From Ricinus communis (lineage: Eukaryota; Streptophyta; Magnoliopsida; Malpighiales; Euphorbiaceae), in assembly GCF_019578655.1 (NCBI RefSeq), contig NC_063256.1:6386001-6450000 (forward strand): a stretch of DNA of 64,000 bases. The letters run 5' to 3'. This document shows, one piece after another, positions 36,401 through 49,499 of this stretch; the stretch's first letter is position 1, and every line of letters begins with the position of its first letter. Below the pieces are notes generated by a model that saw only the letters and a list, made by a program, of their open reading frames with translations, was not told where the DNA came from and did not search any database. The translations under genes were made by a program, and so were the position numbers.

Positions 36401-37199
36401 TTCTATAAACGCAAAGCATGGCTATAACCCTCGCTTAAAATTACTAACAATGTTAGTCTAGGTAATGGCATACAGAGTGGTAATAGCTCACACACCACAT
36501 CCACATGCGTCAAAACTGAATCAATATGGCTCAGAAAATGACTTATTTTCTATTGTCGGAATACATGTGTAAAATCACTGGCTTTAAAATGCTTTGGAGA
36601 ATGTCACTTAATTTGTTTTTCCATAGAAAACACTAATACAACATTTTACACCTAAAAATTTTAGATTTTTAATTTTATAATTAAATATTAAGGAAAATTA
36701 CATAAGAAATAGCAAGTTTAAAATTTATATCCGGTGACCGTGTCGGTCGGAGGTTGCCCGAGGGAGTTACCAGTAGTTGATATATACTTTTAGTTTTTTA
36801 CGAGTAAAGTTAATAAAGTATGATAGAGGAAGTCATTTTCTTGAAGATGGTTCAGTTTCCTTTCAGAACAGGAAAACAATTTCCTGGAAAACATTTTTCG
36901 AGGAAACAAACGGAGCCTAAGATTCTCAAGCATCAGTCAAGTTAAGATTTTAGGAACAAAATATCTACTAAACAAAATTCAGAAGTAAAAATCGTAAATT
37001 TAAGGTGAAAAACCAGTGAAAGAAGAACCTGATCCTTATGATCTTCAGAAGAAGAAATAGAGGCGGCAACCGAAGCACCAGCAGAGCGAACAGTAGAAGC
37101 AACAGTGGTAGCATTGGTAGAAACAGTTTTGAGGCATGACGATATTATCCTCAGTGAATTAGGCAATATGCCATTATTTTTGCTCTTTCCTTTCTTCAT
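30458..37199 (-). CDS. ATG18H: Autophagy-related protein 18h-like, WD40/BCAS3 protein, 1008 aa, nine coding exons
   Basis: A PROPPIN-family protein expected to bind phosphatidylinositol 3-phosphate and act in autophagosome formation. Exons read leftward: 37029-37199, 35085-35549, 34220-34651, 33384-33629, 32453-33289, 32221-32375, 31302-31435, 30558-31139, 30458-30462. They total 3027 nt with consistent phases and GT-AG introns. The N-terminus (NSLRIISSCLKTVSTNATTV, SAGASVAASIS) and RVLLLGYHNGFQVLDVEDAS are diagnostic of ATG18g/h. WD40-like blades include SQFKAHTSPISALCFDPSG. The FRRG-equivalent reads LHRG (YKLHRGMTSA), which I recall in this subgroup. A long BCAS3-type middle domain contains SSFGWLNTVGNATGSAAGKV and HLLVYTPSGHVVQHELLP. 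The C-terminus is FAFSEEG; the last exon adds only GT plus TGA. The first intron is 1.48 kb. The choice of 18h over 18g rests on remembered C-terminal similarity. Confidence 0.92.
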
Positions 37200-40100
37200 C
37201 CTCCTAATAAACTATTCCTCTCTTCAACTTCAACTACAACAACTACTACTCCTCCACCATCATCATCGCCACCACCACCACCTTCTTCCTCCTCTGCCGC
37301 CGACGAGCATCGCCGATCGCCAGCAACGATCGGATATATCATCCGAGTCTCGGATCGCTATCAAACAAAAAAAGAAAAAGCGTTTTCTTGTTAAGTAATT
37401 TGTTTCGGTTTTGTTGTGTTTGACTTGAAGAGAGCTCTAAGCTCTTCTTCTTCTTCTTCTTCTTCTTCTTCTTTAAATTAGTTCTTCATAAAACATATCG
37501 GCCTGTAGTTTCTCTGTACGTTGCTTTTTCTGTCTCTCGCTTTCCGTCGCTTTCTCTTTGCCTTTTTTATCGCTTCTCTTTCTTTCCTTGCACTGTAACC
37601 TGTAAACGCAGTAGTTTTTGGAGAGTATAATATAAAGATTTACTGTAACTTTTTCTTTGAGATGATTTTTGATTTGATAATTACCAATCAGTTAAATTAA
37701 ATATTATTTTTATTTTTAAAATGCCGCGGATTAAGGAAAATGAGGGGGCTAATTGTTTGTGGCGTGCGGATTACAGCAAGAGAGAAGGCATTTAAGGGAA
37801 TATCTGATATCGTGATGCCGAAGCTAAGCGGTGAGCTAAGAGTGGTGTCAGTCAGAGTTTTATTTTATCGGTCGGTGACAGTGTGTACTGCTGCTACTGG
37901 TTAATTTTTGACATTAATTGCAATTGCAAGCTACAAGTGTTTTTAGTGGGCTTTGTATTTCGCGAAGGTTTATGTGGAGGAATGATGATTGTGCTGGTGG
38001 GACGATATGGGCCTTTGTTGGGCTGCCCTATTTACTTGACAAATCTTATATATTTTAGAGTTGTTTTGTTTTAGAACTCTTAGAGGTTTTACTTTTCCTC
38101 CTTTATCTAGTGACTTAAGGGTTTTTTTCTAATTAATTAATATGAAATAATGTAAGTTGTTTTTTTAAGGATATATTTGTATGAATTTTATTTTATTTTA
38201 TTTTATGAGGAGAAGTGGGTTTTGAAATGTATGGATGAGCACATGTTGAAGTATGGATGAGCCTTAAGAGTATAATTGAGGGTTGAATTTGTACCTTAGG
38301 GCCTTATGCTCACTAGACAACACAAAGGAATTGTAACAAACTATGTTGTGTTCTCGCTCTTCCGCACAGTCGTTTTTCACTTGACCAAGACTCGAGACTA
38401 CCTTAAAAATGAAAATGGTGATTTTGCTGTATGAATTCAAGGTCGACCACCAATTACATCACCGGTCTATTTTCAAAGATTAACTCATGCCCAGGCCACA
38501 AAGGTCATTAATCCTCACTCTATTGCTTGATTTGAACCCCCAACTTTAGTCAAATGCTCTTGAAAACTCACAAGTCATCTCACAATTATTAGAATTAGCA
38601 CTTCCAACTACCTCACTAATTACACACTTAGCCTTATTTTATTCCATACATATATCAACCCAAATTTGAATTTAAAAACTTCAAAGCTTTTGAATTAGAT
38701 AGTCAAAATTTGTCATTTTGTTCATCCAAATGCTAACAAGTATCTTCTCAAATAATATCAGAAATAAAATATTATCTCTTCATGAATAACCCAAAACTTG
38801 ATACAATGTTAACCATGACTTTAACTTTAAAGATATCAAATTTTAATCCGTGTTCAAAAAAAATGATGATTTGGAAGTTTTTGATTTATCTATTATTAAT
38901 ACTATATTTGATTGAGATTTATTAAAAAATTTATTTTATTTGAGAAAAAGATACGAGAGATAAAATAAAATAGAAATAATAATTCTAAAAATTATATTTT
39001 GGTATTATGAAATATATTGATTTACTAACGTGAAATTTATTTGAAAATTCTATCTATTTTATTATAATTTATTTTATCTATAACTAATTTTATATAAATT
39101 TAATTATTTAATATTTTAAATTAACTATCATTTCATTCAAATTACATAAATTTTAAATTTTTATAGGTAAATTTCGTAAATTTCATAAATTTTATAACTA
39201 TGATGTGAAAATAATATTATACTAATTTTCTATGCTGCAGCTTCCGTTCCATCCTTCATTGGGTTGGAATGCTGACATCTTTATTATATATGTTTCGTAA
39301 ATTGTAATTCCTTCTCTGCCTTACTTTTGAAGATAAATAGGTCTAACCATCTAAATTTCAAAATATTATTCATTATTTTAAGTACTTAGATTTTTATTGT
39401 AAATTAAAGGCTACTTCTAAAATGAAATAAATGTAAAACTCTATTATATCATGAAAATTTGAATATGGTCATATAACATTTTCTTTATATTAATAATTTC
39501 AAAAAACTGTTATAACTTGTAAAATGTGTAAAACAAAATCATTTGATTATTTTTACTAATGATTCCATTCAAAATCTGATTTTTTTAGATATAATAAGAA
39601 TTTACAATATCAAAAGATATCAGATGGCTTTGCAAGTCCATCATTGTTTAGCTATCTTCTCCTTCAGTTGCCAATGAAGAGTTCAAAGAACGCATCTCCA
39701 CGGCAAATGATCAATCCGGACCACACGCTCGGCCCAAATAACTTATCCTTCTGCAAGTCTTGCTACTTTCCTGGCGACAAGGTTATATCATATTATTAAG
39801 CATCCATAGCAAACGAAGGGACAGGCTCAGCCCATGGCAGATCTTGAAAAAGAGTTTCCACAACGTGCAGAAACCTTCACAATCACATTGTTCTACCAAG
39901 TTGCTGTCTCTTAAAAAGGAGCACAAGCATGCAATCGAATCTAAAGCGAAACTACCTTTCTTTGCTTTTCTACTTTCTCGTATTGTTTTCCTTGGCATTC
40001 TTTAGGATAATGTCATAAGCTGACAATAAAGTCTAACAGGCAGGATTCCATGCTGTACTGTACCGTACACAAGTCTGAAAATATAACTCCAAGATTCTCA

Positions 40101-40331
40101 ATCTCTTCTTTCTTTCGTCCCCTTCCATCTTTTCTGTATTCTTTCTTTTATGTACAAAAAGGTTGAAAAATTATTGACGTTCCGTCTTCATTTCGCTCTA
40201 CATCCTCCTCTTATAATCTTTTGTTAGGCACATCTCACGTTTGGGGTTTTGCTACACAGCATGCATTTAGTACCCACTAATACTTCAAGGGTTCATTGTT
40301 AAAATAAGACCACTGCACTTAAACTTCCAAA
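37200..40331. other. Intergenic region between the ATG18-like gene and the RLCK gene
   Basis: The first ~400 nt are probably the ATG18-like leader and promoter, with a CTT microsatellite at 37,442-37,473 and pyrimidine-rich DNA to about 37,600. The middle (38,500-39,600) is AT-rich. About 39,640-40,020 is more balanced in base composition but has no recognisable coding frame. No gene identified. The right end should include the 3' UTR of the RLCK gene. Confidence 0.5.
37442..37473. repeat. (CTT)n microsatellite in the ATG18-like leader region
   Basis: About ten CTT/TTC units lie 240-275 nt upstream of the ATG18-like start codon. On the gene's sense strand this reads as a GAA tract, common in plant 5' leaders. 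Confidence 0.9.
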
Positions 40332-42320
40332 TCAACCTTTTAGACCAACTGAGTTCATCTCATTCTCGGGGGATTTGTACTCCTCTTCTCTGAAGAGCTC
40401 CTCGCGGAAAGCTTTTCGAAAGAATGCCACGCGTGATTTCTTCATACTTCTCAAGCTGTTAAGATTATCATTCAGAATCTGCACAACCTGCCGTTCATTT
40501 CCAAATGCATATCAACTTAATGTTTATCTTGTGCTTGTGAACTAAATGAGAACTCTGCTGTATACTACAGAGAAAAAGTATATCCCTGAATAGCAATTTT
40601 CTATCTGATGACATTGCAACAAGAATGATTGATAAAGGTTGTAAAATACAAGACTCTGACATTTATAGGAACAGGTGCTTACCTGAGTTATTTTAGGCCT
40701 CCTTAAGGAAGACTGTTGTATGCATAAAGAAGCAGCCAAGAGTATGAGATTCATTTGTCTCGCATTATAGTCATTGCCAAGAGCAGGATCAACCAGCTCT
40801 CTGATCTCATTCTTCTTGAGCAAAGGCTTTGCCTGAAATAAATAAATAAATAAAATAAAATAATATCAGATAATCATCATCCATTTTGATGTACTGCTAT
40901 AGGCATTCTGTTTAATAGAGGCAGGAAATCATACCCACAGGACGAGACTTTGCTGCGAGTAATCAAGTGCTCGTCGTCCAGTGACTAATTCCAACAGCAG
41001 TACGCCAAAGGCAAAAACATCTGTTTTTTCATCTACTATACCATGCATTAAGTACTCTGGAGCAAGATAGCTGTGGCAGCGAGAAATGGAACTAAAATTG
41101 TTTAGTTCATTGGAGTCTCTAATAGAATAACAAAAGAATGAAAACGAGTTTTAGCTTTACTAACCCAAATGTACCCTCGAATTTAGATACAACGTGGTGA
41201 GTCCACTGCTGTGGTAGCCATTTTGCAAGCCCAAAATCACATATCTGAAGTAAATATCAGAAGTGGACAACAAAATGTATCAGATTAAAAATTAGGATTC
41301 ATTCATTTAAAGATGATATGAACACAGGATAATGCCTGGTAGGTCAAATAGTACCTGAGGCTCAAAATCTTCGGTAAGCAAAATATTAGCAGCCTTGATA
41401 TCTCTATGTATTATTCTTCTCTGGCAATCCTCATGAAGATATCGTATACCTTCAGCTGTTCCTACTGCAATCTTATACCTGATATCCCATTTCAATGTCT
41501 CTTTGGAACCTATTAAGATGAACAATTTTTTAAATGGTAAATATTCTGATTCTGTAAGAATTTTACAATTTCAGATTTCAAGAAAAGAGAACGTGGAAAT
41601 GATGATCTTACCAGAAAGCACAGAAGCTAAGCTCCCATGTGGAGACAACTCAAGCACAAGGTGCATTCCTCCTTCAATTCCATACCCGATTAACCTAGCT
41701 GTGTTCGGATGGTTTACATGAGCCATAATCCCCATCTCAGATAGGAAGTCACCTACAATCTCATCAGCTGTTCCTCTTATTAGCCGCTTAATAGCTACTA
41801 ATTTCCCATTTTTTAAGCACCCTTTGTAAACTTCAGCATAACCACCTTTTCCAATCAAATTTTCTGCACAAACCAAAGTCAAAAGTCTTTACAATTTCAT
41901 CCCAAAATTTGGATATTTGCTTGAAAGAAACTTGGAACTTGGAAGTGTAGCGAAGATATACTAACCTTGGCTAAAATCATTGGTTGCAGCTTGGAGTTCA
42001 GAGAGAGTAAAGCTCATTCTTGGGCAATTCAAATTGTAAGAATCAGAATCTGCAAAAAGATTTGGTACCATTTCTCTCATACTGGAGCTCCTTCTCAATG
42101 AAAGTTTTAGTACACTAAGAGGATGCAATGTGGCTAAAGGTTTCTTTGTTCTACTTTTTAGCAATTGGAAAAATCCACGCCAACGAGAAACGGGTTTTGA
42201 ACTTTTTTGTGAGTCGAAGTCTGATGTGGGCTCTTTTGAAGAAGAGCTTTCTGATTCTTCACTTCTAAAATAGTCTTCAAGAACCCCAACTGGAGAGCTT
42301 GTGTCCCCCTTTTTCTCCAT
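40332..42320 (-). CDS. Receptor-like cytoplasmic kinase, RLCK-VI type, 427 aa, seven exons
   Basis: A soluble Ser/Thr kinase with no signal peptide or transmembrane segment. Exons read leftward: 41966-42320, 41612-41863, 41355-41509, 41165-41244, 40935-41070, 40683-40832, 40332-40487; 1284 nt, all phases consistent. Residues 1-100 are Ser-rich and basic ([31 protein letters not shown]). The kinase starts at [10 protein letters not shown], with glycine loop [11 protein letters not shown] (123-133), Lys144 in VAIKRL, the catalytic loop [31 protein letters not shown] and [14 protein letters not shown]. It has the Arg before the catalytic Asp, so it is an RD-type kinase and probably active. ERRP-type group VI members include ROP-GTPase-binding kinases (RBK1/2); membership here is inferred from overall resemblance. 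A non-coding leader exon near 42,450-42,510 (minus strand, between TTGCAG and GTGCTC) is possible. Confidence 0.9.
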
Positions 42321-44869
42321 ATCCTAGAAGACCAATGGAGTTACGGGGATAAGCTTTTTTTAAAGGTATCAACTGAATATCGGAAGGCAAGAAGTTATAG
42401 GATGGAAACTTCACCTAAAGCGGGAACAGAGACAGAGAACAGAGCACCTGAGTTTTCTTATCCTGTTTCTTGTATTGGTAATTGACTTCGGCAAGCTTGC
42501 TCTGTTTCCTCTGCAATAAAAAGTAATAAAATGACTTCACATATCAGAAACAAGGCCAAGTAATGAGTAAATTGTAAGAAGGGTAAAAGAATCTAAAACA
42601 TACCTTAGAGCAACTGCAATGATATGAAACTAAAGGCTATTGTTACAAAGAAGAACTGAACACGTATTACAGGAGACAGACGAGAAAAGTTGAGTTAAGA
42701 AAGAAATTCTTCAAGAATACACAAAGAACCTAAACTCTAAGGATTACATAGAAGAAAGCAAAGAGAGGAAGAATTCAATAAGATAACCCGAAAACAGAAA
42801 GCAAAGAACAAAAGTAAATAGAGGAAGAATGAGGAGAAGGGGCAAGGGAGTTGTGGACAAAACCAGTCAGAAGAAAGGAGGTGAATCTATGTTAAGAAAG
42901 GGAGAGGGAGAAATAGTTTGCAGAGGAGACAGAGGCAGACATAAATTCGCAGTTACTCCAACAAATCACTGCTCTCTGCTTTCATAATGGTCAGGGTTTT
43001 CCCTTTTCTTTTTCTTTTTTAGATTTTTTAATTTGGTTATAACTTATTATTATGATCAATTTTAGCCACCTGAAAAAGCAAAACAATGTTGGATTTTGTA
43101 AAATATTTGCAGTTGCTAAAAGATTTATTTTCTTATCCGTTTCACAGCTGAGGCTCAATGGTTGCTGGTCAGAGCCGGCTCTTTTCGGTCTCTCTCTTGG
43201 GATGTTGTACCTTGTCAGAATCATTGGACCACGTGCCTTTCCGTCTTTCTTATTTGTGTTTTTATTTTTCTCCTGCTTTAATTCATTTTGCTAATGCCAA
43301 GTCTTTTTTCTTTTTTTTTTTCAACAAAATACTATCAATAAATAAAATTCCCGGCTTTAATAAATTACAAAGCATTGGACCACGTCATTTCGTATGTTAT
43401 AATAAGAAAAACTCTTATGTAATGGCATTCATAAGAATTTAATGATTAACAAAAGAAATAGTTTAATTATATTAAAATTGAGTGTTTATTAAATTTTAAA
43501 TGATGCTATACGTCTGCGAATTTCTAGATTTTTTTATAAGTTCAATTTTTGAGTAATCCAATTTTAGTTTGATTAAAGTTATAATTAAATTTTGTAATTT
43601 TTAAGAACATTATAAATCTTGATGCAGTGATATTTATTAGAAAAAGAAATAATAATTCAGTCAAATAAAACGAAACTAAAAATTTACTGTTTACTAGTAA
43701 AGCGGTAGCCAGCCAAAGGCAAAGCCAAAAGAGTACGAATGAATTGCTATCATGAAAACAGAAGGAAATTGGCGACACCTCTAAGTATTGTATCAAATAT
43801 CAATCCTTATTCCGGAGCCGAGTTATGATTGTGCTTTGCTTCATAATCATCTCAATCTCATTACTGACTCCATATACTAAAATTAAGATTACTTCTACAT
43901 ATTTAATTTGGGTTTTTTAAGAATAATAAAATAAAACGAATACTTTAAAATTAAATTTATGATAAAATTTTGAATAACATATATCGATTTTTACATATCA
44001 TTTGTCAAAACTTATTATGTTAATTGTTCTGTAATAGAAAGTAAACCACTCATCATTAAGGTAAATAAATAAATGTAACTTGTTAATAAATGTTGGTAAC
44101 TATGATACATACTTGCTCCACAATCATGTCAAAGTAATTAGTACAATGACTATGCATAAATCAAAGTTCAAATCCCTCACGCAATTAGATTTGGATTGCA
44201 AAAATGATTCTATACGGACACTCTTTTTCTTTGTAAGCCTAAATTAAGAGATTTAAGATGCAACTAATCATACCCCAGTATATATATAATTAAAATTGTC
44301 AACCTTTCCAGAAAAGTTTTGGTGAATATACAAACATCCCTTCTCTTTTAAGCTTAATAATTGACACAGGAGAAGCTGTATTATACAATTTACAAGCCAC
44401 TTTTAACTAAGCTTGATTCATATATAAGCAGTGTCACCATTAATTTGTTTTGTGGGTTGGTGGCTTTTTTTTATGTCTTACGTTAAGGTTGATATTTTCT
44501 TGTTAAGTTTGATTCATACTACGTTAACACTTTGGTTTTTTTTTTTTTGGTATTTAAGTTTAATTTTTCTAAGACTTGGTTAGTACTTGGAATTATACAA
44601 TAATGTAAATATATAAGTTAATTTTTAATTATATATGTGTTCTCATCCTACGTTTTTAAATTTCAAGTGTTTTGCTCTTTGAGCGTCTTATTTTAATAAA
44701 ATTAAAATAAAAATAATAAAAAAATAATTTTATATTATAAGAATTTGGTAAATTATTAAAAATATATAAAAAGTCAAACAAATAGTGTAATTATTATTAT
44801 TAATTCAATAAGTTAAATGAACATTTCGAGTTTAAAACTGTCATATGAGTTTTGTTTCGTTCGCAAACT
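42321..44869. other. RLCK leader/promoter and AT-rich intergenic DNA
   Basis: Positions 42,321-42,950 are purine-rich on the plus strand and likely carry the 5' leader of the RLCK gene, perhaps with one or two leader introns. The rest is AT-rich with long T-runs (about 44,530-44,550). No gene found. A tRNA B-box-like word near 44,164 has no A box or cloverleaf around it. Confidence 0.5.
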
Positions 44870-44879
44870 TAAACCATGT

Positions 44880-45680
44880 GTGGCCTAGCACACTTGATTC
44901 ATCCGGTGTCAAGATTGCTAGTAAACCTTCTCACGAATGCCAAACTCGGCAAGATGGCAACAATTACGCCAACGCAAGTATGCCTAAGAAAAAGGTACAA
45001 AGAGAGCACAAGAATTTGGAAATATATGCTTCTATTACTTTGTTCTCAACCATGTACAAATAAGGAATGGAGAGAGTATTTATAGGCATGGATGACTACT
45101 ATTTTCACTTTCTTAAATGAATGTTCTAAAATGCTACTTATATCCATACATGTTTAAAATATTTTAGAGTAATCTACATGTGTGTAGAATATTCTAGAGC
45201 AGTCTAGTATATGCAAGAAGTGCCTACACTAGTATTTTAGAGAATTCTGTACTATTCTAATACTTTCGGCAAAAAATTTTAGACTTGAGCTCCATGTTAT
45301 GACATTCTCCCTCGCCTAATCGAGCAACACTTCCGTTGCCTTCTCCTCGTAAGCTTTGATTTGCTCCTCGAATTGCCACAGATCGTGAATATGCTCCCAA
45401 TTTGTCTTACTTTCAGAAAGTTCCTTCTACTTGACAAGAAACTCAGTCGTTAGAGGTTGATTAGATTGTGGCACCTTACGATGAGAGATGATATAATCTA
45501 TCTTTTTGTCATATTAAGCCTGCAAATTCAAAAGAGCTCTTTTAGACTTGCCTTGGCCTAGGTCATTGAGATCCTCAACTTTAGCATGCGCATATAAAAA
45601 ATGGGATGGATCTTGATGCCTTGTGGAAGTTCCATCTTACACATCAAGTACTCTTGTCATGGATTGGTCAAGTTGAAGGA
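44880..45680 (-). mobile_element. Chromovirus (Ty3/gypsy) 3' remnant: integrase chromodomain, polypurine tract and partial LTR
   Basis: On the minus strand the fragment contains IISHRKVPQSNQPLTTEFLV and SESKTNWEHIHDLWQFEEQI, a chromodomain of the type at the C-terminus of chromovirus integrases, with stops in place of some codons. The frame ends at a TAG near 45,316. It is followed by GGCGAGGGAGAA (polypurine tract) and then TGTCATAACATGG, where an LTR starts (boundary at 45,304). The LTR region contains CCTATAAATA (near 45,082, minus strand), a plausible TATA box. The other end of the LTR and any 5' half are not visible. It is a truncated fossil. Confidence 0.75.
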
Positions 45681-45689
45681 ACCTTAAAT

Positions 45690-46730
45690 ATATAACTGTA
45701 TTAAAATTCTTAAGAGAATATTTTATCATTCGTGAGAGTCTTATCCGATATATTTTACATTAATTATATATATATATAAATTCAGCAAACTTTCATAAAT
45801 TAGAATTTATAGATTTGTAGTAGATAGAGGTTAAAAGAACAATGGCAGGCTAAAAATTGACCATGAAAAATTAATAAACTCAGCCCTAAATATATCCATA
45901 TTTCGTTAAACAACTTAATTTAGATTTGCGTTGAAAATTGAAGTCGAGTCCACCACACATATCTGATCTCATTGCAGCAAGAGAAATATTTTAGAGGAAG
46001 AGTAATGCTGTGGAAGCTTTGATTATTATTTATTGTTATTATTATTTTGAAGGGAGGTCTGATTATCACTAATTTAAACGTCATAATCTCAGGGTAAATT
46101 AATTTAATAAAATGTTAAATATCGTATTTTAATTTATTTAATTTGTCATATAATATTATTAAAAAATTATCATTAATGAAAAAATGACCACATAATATTA
46201 AAAAATAGTTTTATAAAATTATTATACATGAAAGTAAGTGGCAAAAATTGATGCGATGCAACATTATATATTTTTCAAAATTATCCAAATTCAGTTACTT
46301 GGAAGTTGAGTATTATGGTTAGTACAAACTATAAAAAGGATAAAATTAATGCTTCTGGATTTTACTTTAAAAAAAAAAAAAAAAAAGAAGATGAAGACTT
46401 GAAATTGAACAAGTGAAGAAGAATAGTACCATGTGAACCAAGCAGCCCATGATTCTGTCACGAGTTCAAATTGAAGAAAGGCATAAATTAGCAGATGAAT
46501 TCCTATCTTGCAACTGGACACTCAATTACAGAGCAGCCCCAAAATCACATGTGTCGGGTGAATTTTTGACTAATCTCTAATTAGACGCCATGCCAAACAC
46601 TGGGCAACCCTTGAACATTATATAATGGCAAACATGTTAAATGAATTGGCTCCAGCCTTTCAAATTTCTAATACCTTCGGTTAGTATGCATAGGCAGATG
46701 ATAACATATCCCATATAAGAAAAAAATAAG
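45690..46730. other. AT-rich intergenic DNA
   Basis: No gene or repeat recognised. It contains an A-run at about 46,369-46,386 and several AT-rich words. Confidence 0.5.
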
Positions 46731-47776
46731 AGTGTATTCATTTAAGATTTTTAAAGATTTTGATGAATTTAAAAGTCACGGTGTATTTAATAATGATTTT
46801 GAAACTTTTTATATAAAAAACTTTTTAAAAATTAAAAGGTATTTAATTACAATTTTTAAAAGTAAATTTATATTTAAAAAATTAGACATATAGACCTAAA
46901 CTTTCATATATTTTTAATGACTTTTTATATACTATTTATGAATAAAATTTCTCAAAATTTTTCTTTCATTTTTCATTAAGATTTCCATAAAATTTTTTTT
47001 TATATTTTTATTTAAAATTTATTTTAATCATTTTTACTTCTTTTACTATATTCTCTATATTAAAATATATAAAAAATAATAAAATTTTAAAAGTTAAATT
47101 TTTTTACTAATAATATATCTTTTTATATTTACACATACAAAAAATTAATTAAAATTTTTTAATCTGATTTTAAAAGGGTCTCATAAAAGATATGAATTTA
47201 AAATAAAATATATAATGAATTGTTTTGAGCAATCAACCCCACCATTATATAGACTACTAGATTTTATTAGAAAGATTATTTGGATAATTTTTCTATTGGT
47301 AAGTATAATTGTCGATTTAAGTATTTATCAAATAATTTAATAAGTATGATTATTATTAGTTTAAGTATTTATCAAATAAGTAATAAATAAAATATAATAA
47401 GTATAATATTAATTTGGTGGTTTAATTGAAAACAAATTATAATATTATAATTTTATTTAAAAAATTATTCTCCTTATAAAAAAATAGTATTCATGTTGTA
47501 CGATAAAAAATTTAAAGCTATTATGAATTTAATACAACGATGAAATAAAATATGTTATTTTGTATGTTTAAAATAAATGAAAAAAAAATAATAAAATTTA
47601 AATAATTAAATAATAATTTATAAAAATTAATAAAAGTCCATAAAAATATTTTTAAGTAAAATTTATAAAAAATATTTATTAAATTATAAACTATGTAAAA
47701 ATTATTAAAAATTTTAAAAATAATTTATTTAAAAATATTTATAATATTTTTTAAAAATCTTAATTAAATGCACCTT
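46731..47776. mobile_element. Candidate AT-rich MITE-like element with imperfect terminal inverted repeats
   Basis: The left end reads AGTGTATTCATTTAAGATTT, and the reverse complement of the right end reads AAAGGTGCATTTAATTAAGA with TTTTTAAA following. Aligned as GTGTATTCATTTAAGATTTTT against GTGCATTTAATTAAGATTTTT they match at about 17 of 21 positions. The inner 1 kb is extremely AT-rich and has no coding capacity. I saw no clear target duplication, so the borders are approximate and the family unassigned. Confidence 0.35.
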
Positions 47777-49499
47777 TCCAGCGGTAAATAACGACCGCCC
47801 GTTGCTCAATGATAGAAAGAAGAACGAAAGGAAGAAACAAAAGATGGGGAAGATTTTGGCCCAACTCCAAGCTGAATGTGTTTTTTTTTTTTTTTTTTTC
47901 TGAAGTATATCTTTGGGCCAGAAAATAACCTTACCCAAAAGCAGGACTATCGTATTGTATAAATTTCAAGTCCCTTGTGCCATATTTTGCAGAGATAAGT
48001 ACAAAAAGCAAAAAAGTAAATGCAGTTATAATTTTGAACTATATGCATCTTTTTGTCTCAAAAAAAGTCTCTTGTATGCTTATTCCTACTTTGTATCTAA
48101 ATATCTACTCCAAGTTTTGACTAGAATACTAACTTTACGTCCTGAAAATGAACCATGAGATTTTTCCTGGAACGTACTTGAATAGATTTTTCATGCGCTA
48201 CTGCTAGCAGGAAGTAGTAAATGCAATTGAGTAATTGAAAAAGTGTTTCCAAGCCTAACATACTCTAGAAAATAAAAACGCCATCACGGCTGCTATTGCT
48301 AAGCAAGACACTCTTCTGATAACTCTCCATATATTGACAAATTGATGGAATTAACCATAAAAGCACATTTCACATCCTTAAAGCAGGATTAAATCATTTT
48401 TGCTAACTGCTAGTAGAAGACAATACTAAAAAAAACTTGTAATTTTAAATAAAACTTAAAATTCATAAATTCAAAAAGGGGATCCCTTTGGCAGCTTCAA
48501 TTCAAGCCTCTCGACGTTAGGCCATGGATTGGCCCACAAAATGCAGATTAACCCAGCAAAGCGAGTCCGAATCTGTACTTAACAGATGCAGCAGAGTTTA
48601 AATTACTAATGATTAGTCGTGGGGTCCAATCATTCAGATTTATGCTGACGTGGATTTTCGGATTTTGAAAAACGGGAATTTTCCTCGATGAAGTTTTGAC
48701 GGAAGTTTATTATTTACATGCTATTGTCGACCGATATTTCGTATGCATGCAATCGGAAAAATGGACCCACTTGGCTGTCAAAAGTTGAATTGACGAAAAA
48801 TAAAATTAATAACTTTATATTTTGTTTAATTAAAGTTTGTTCTTATCAATCTATCAAGCAAGGGGTCCCAACTACTAAAATCAACTATCTGGAGGTGTTC
48901 ACAGAATAAGTCACGTGGTAAATACTTTTCATATTTGTTCTTTATTAAAGGTTTTTCAAAGAAAAACTATAAATGATATGATACTATAAAAGAAATTAGT
49001 ACAATTGAATGGCCCTGAGATTTAATGACGAAAATTGAAAATTAAATTAAAGTAATGCTATATAACTCTCTTATCTTTTATTAATTTAATGATTATATGA
49101 CTCAGAATTATCTGGAGTATATATTATCTCTTCATTTTAATGTTATTATTATTATTTTGATGAAAATTTAGTGTAATTATTCAGAATTATATTAAGTAAA
49201 CTCAACTGCTGTTATCAGCAGAATTTAATTACTTTACCCTAACAAACACAATCTTTTACTAAGGAAGAATAGTAATCAATCAGTAATAAAGTCAATTCAA
49301 TTCCATAACAGGCGTCCTGACTGACCAATTAGATGTCTATCAAAGAAAATATAACCGATAAACCTTTCTAGGAAGCTGCCAATTATGGTCTCTCAGACTG
49401 TCAAAATGGCTGCCTGCTATACGATACTCCATTGGAAAAACACCATTTGCTTTTCTTTTTTAACTTCTTTTTAACAACTCCCTCACTGATCTGATCTCC
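47777..49499. other. Intergenic region upstream of RKF3-like gene
   Basis: Contains a T-run at about 47,879-47,899 and no recognisable gene. The part nearest 49,500 is likely the promoter and leader of the RKF3-like gene, whose leader contains a telo-box-like AAACCCTA at 49,509-49,516. Confidence 0.5.

Noticed and set aside
37105..37398. Plus-strand frame in the ATG18-like leader
   Set aside because: Antisense of exon 1 and leader; His/Leu-rich low complexity produced by a repeat.
39760..40005. Overlapping frames of about 80 codons between the ATG18-like and RLCK genes
   Set aside because: Both strands are open by chance; no domain, splice sites or codon bias pointing to a gene.
44155..44185. 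tRNA-like B box (GTTCAAATCCC)
   Set aside because: No A box, acceptor stem or anticodon arm can be drawn around it.
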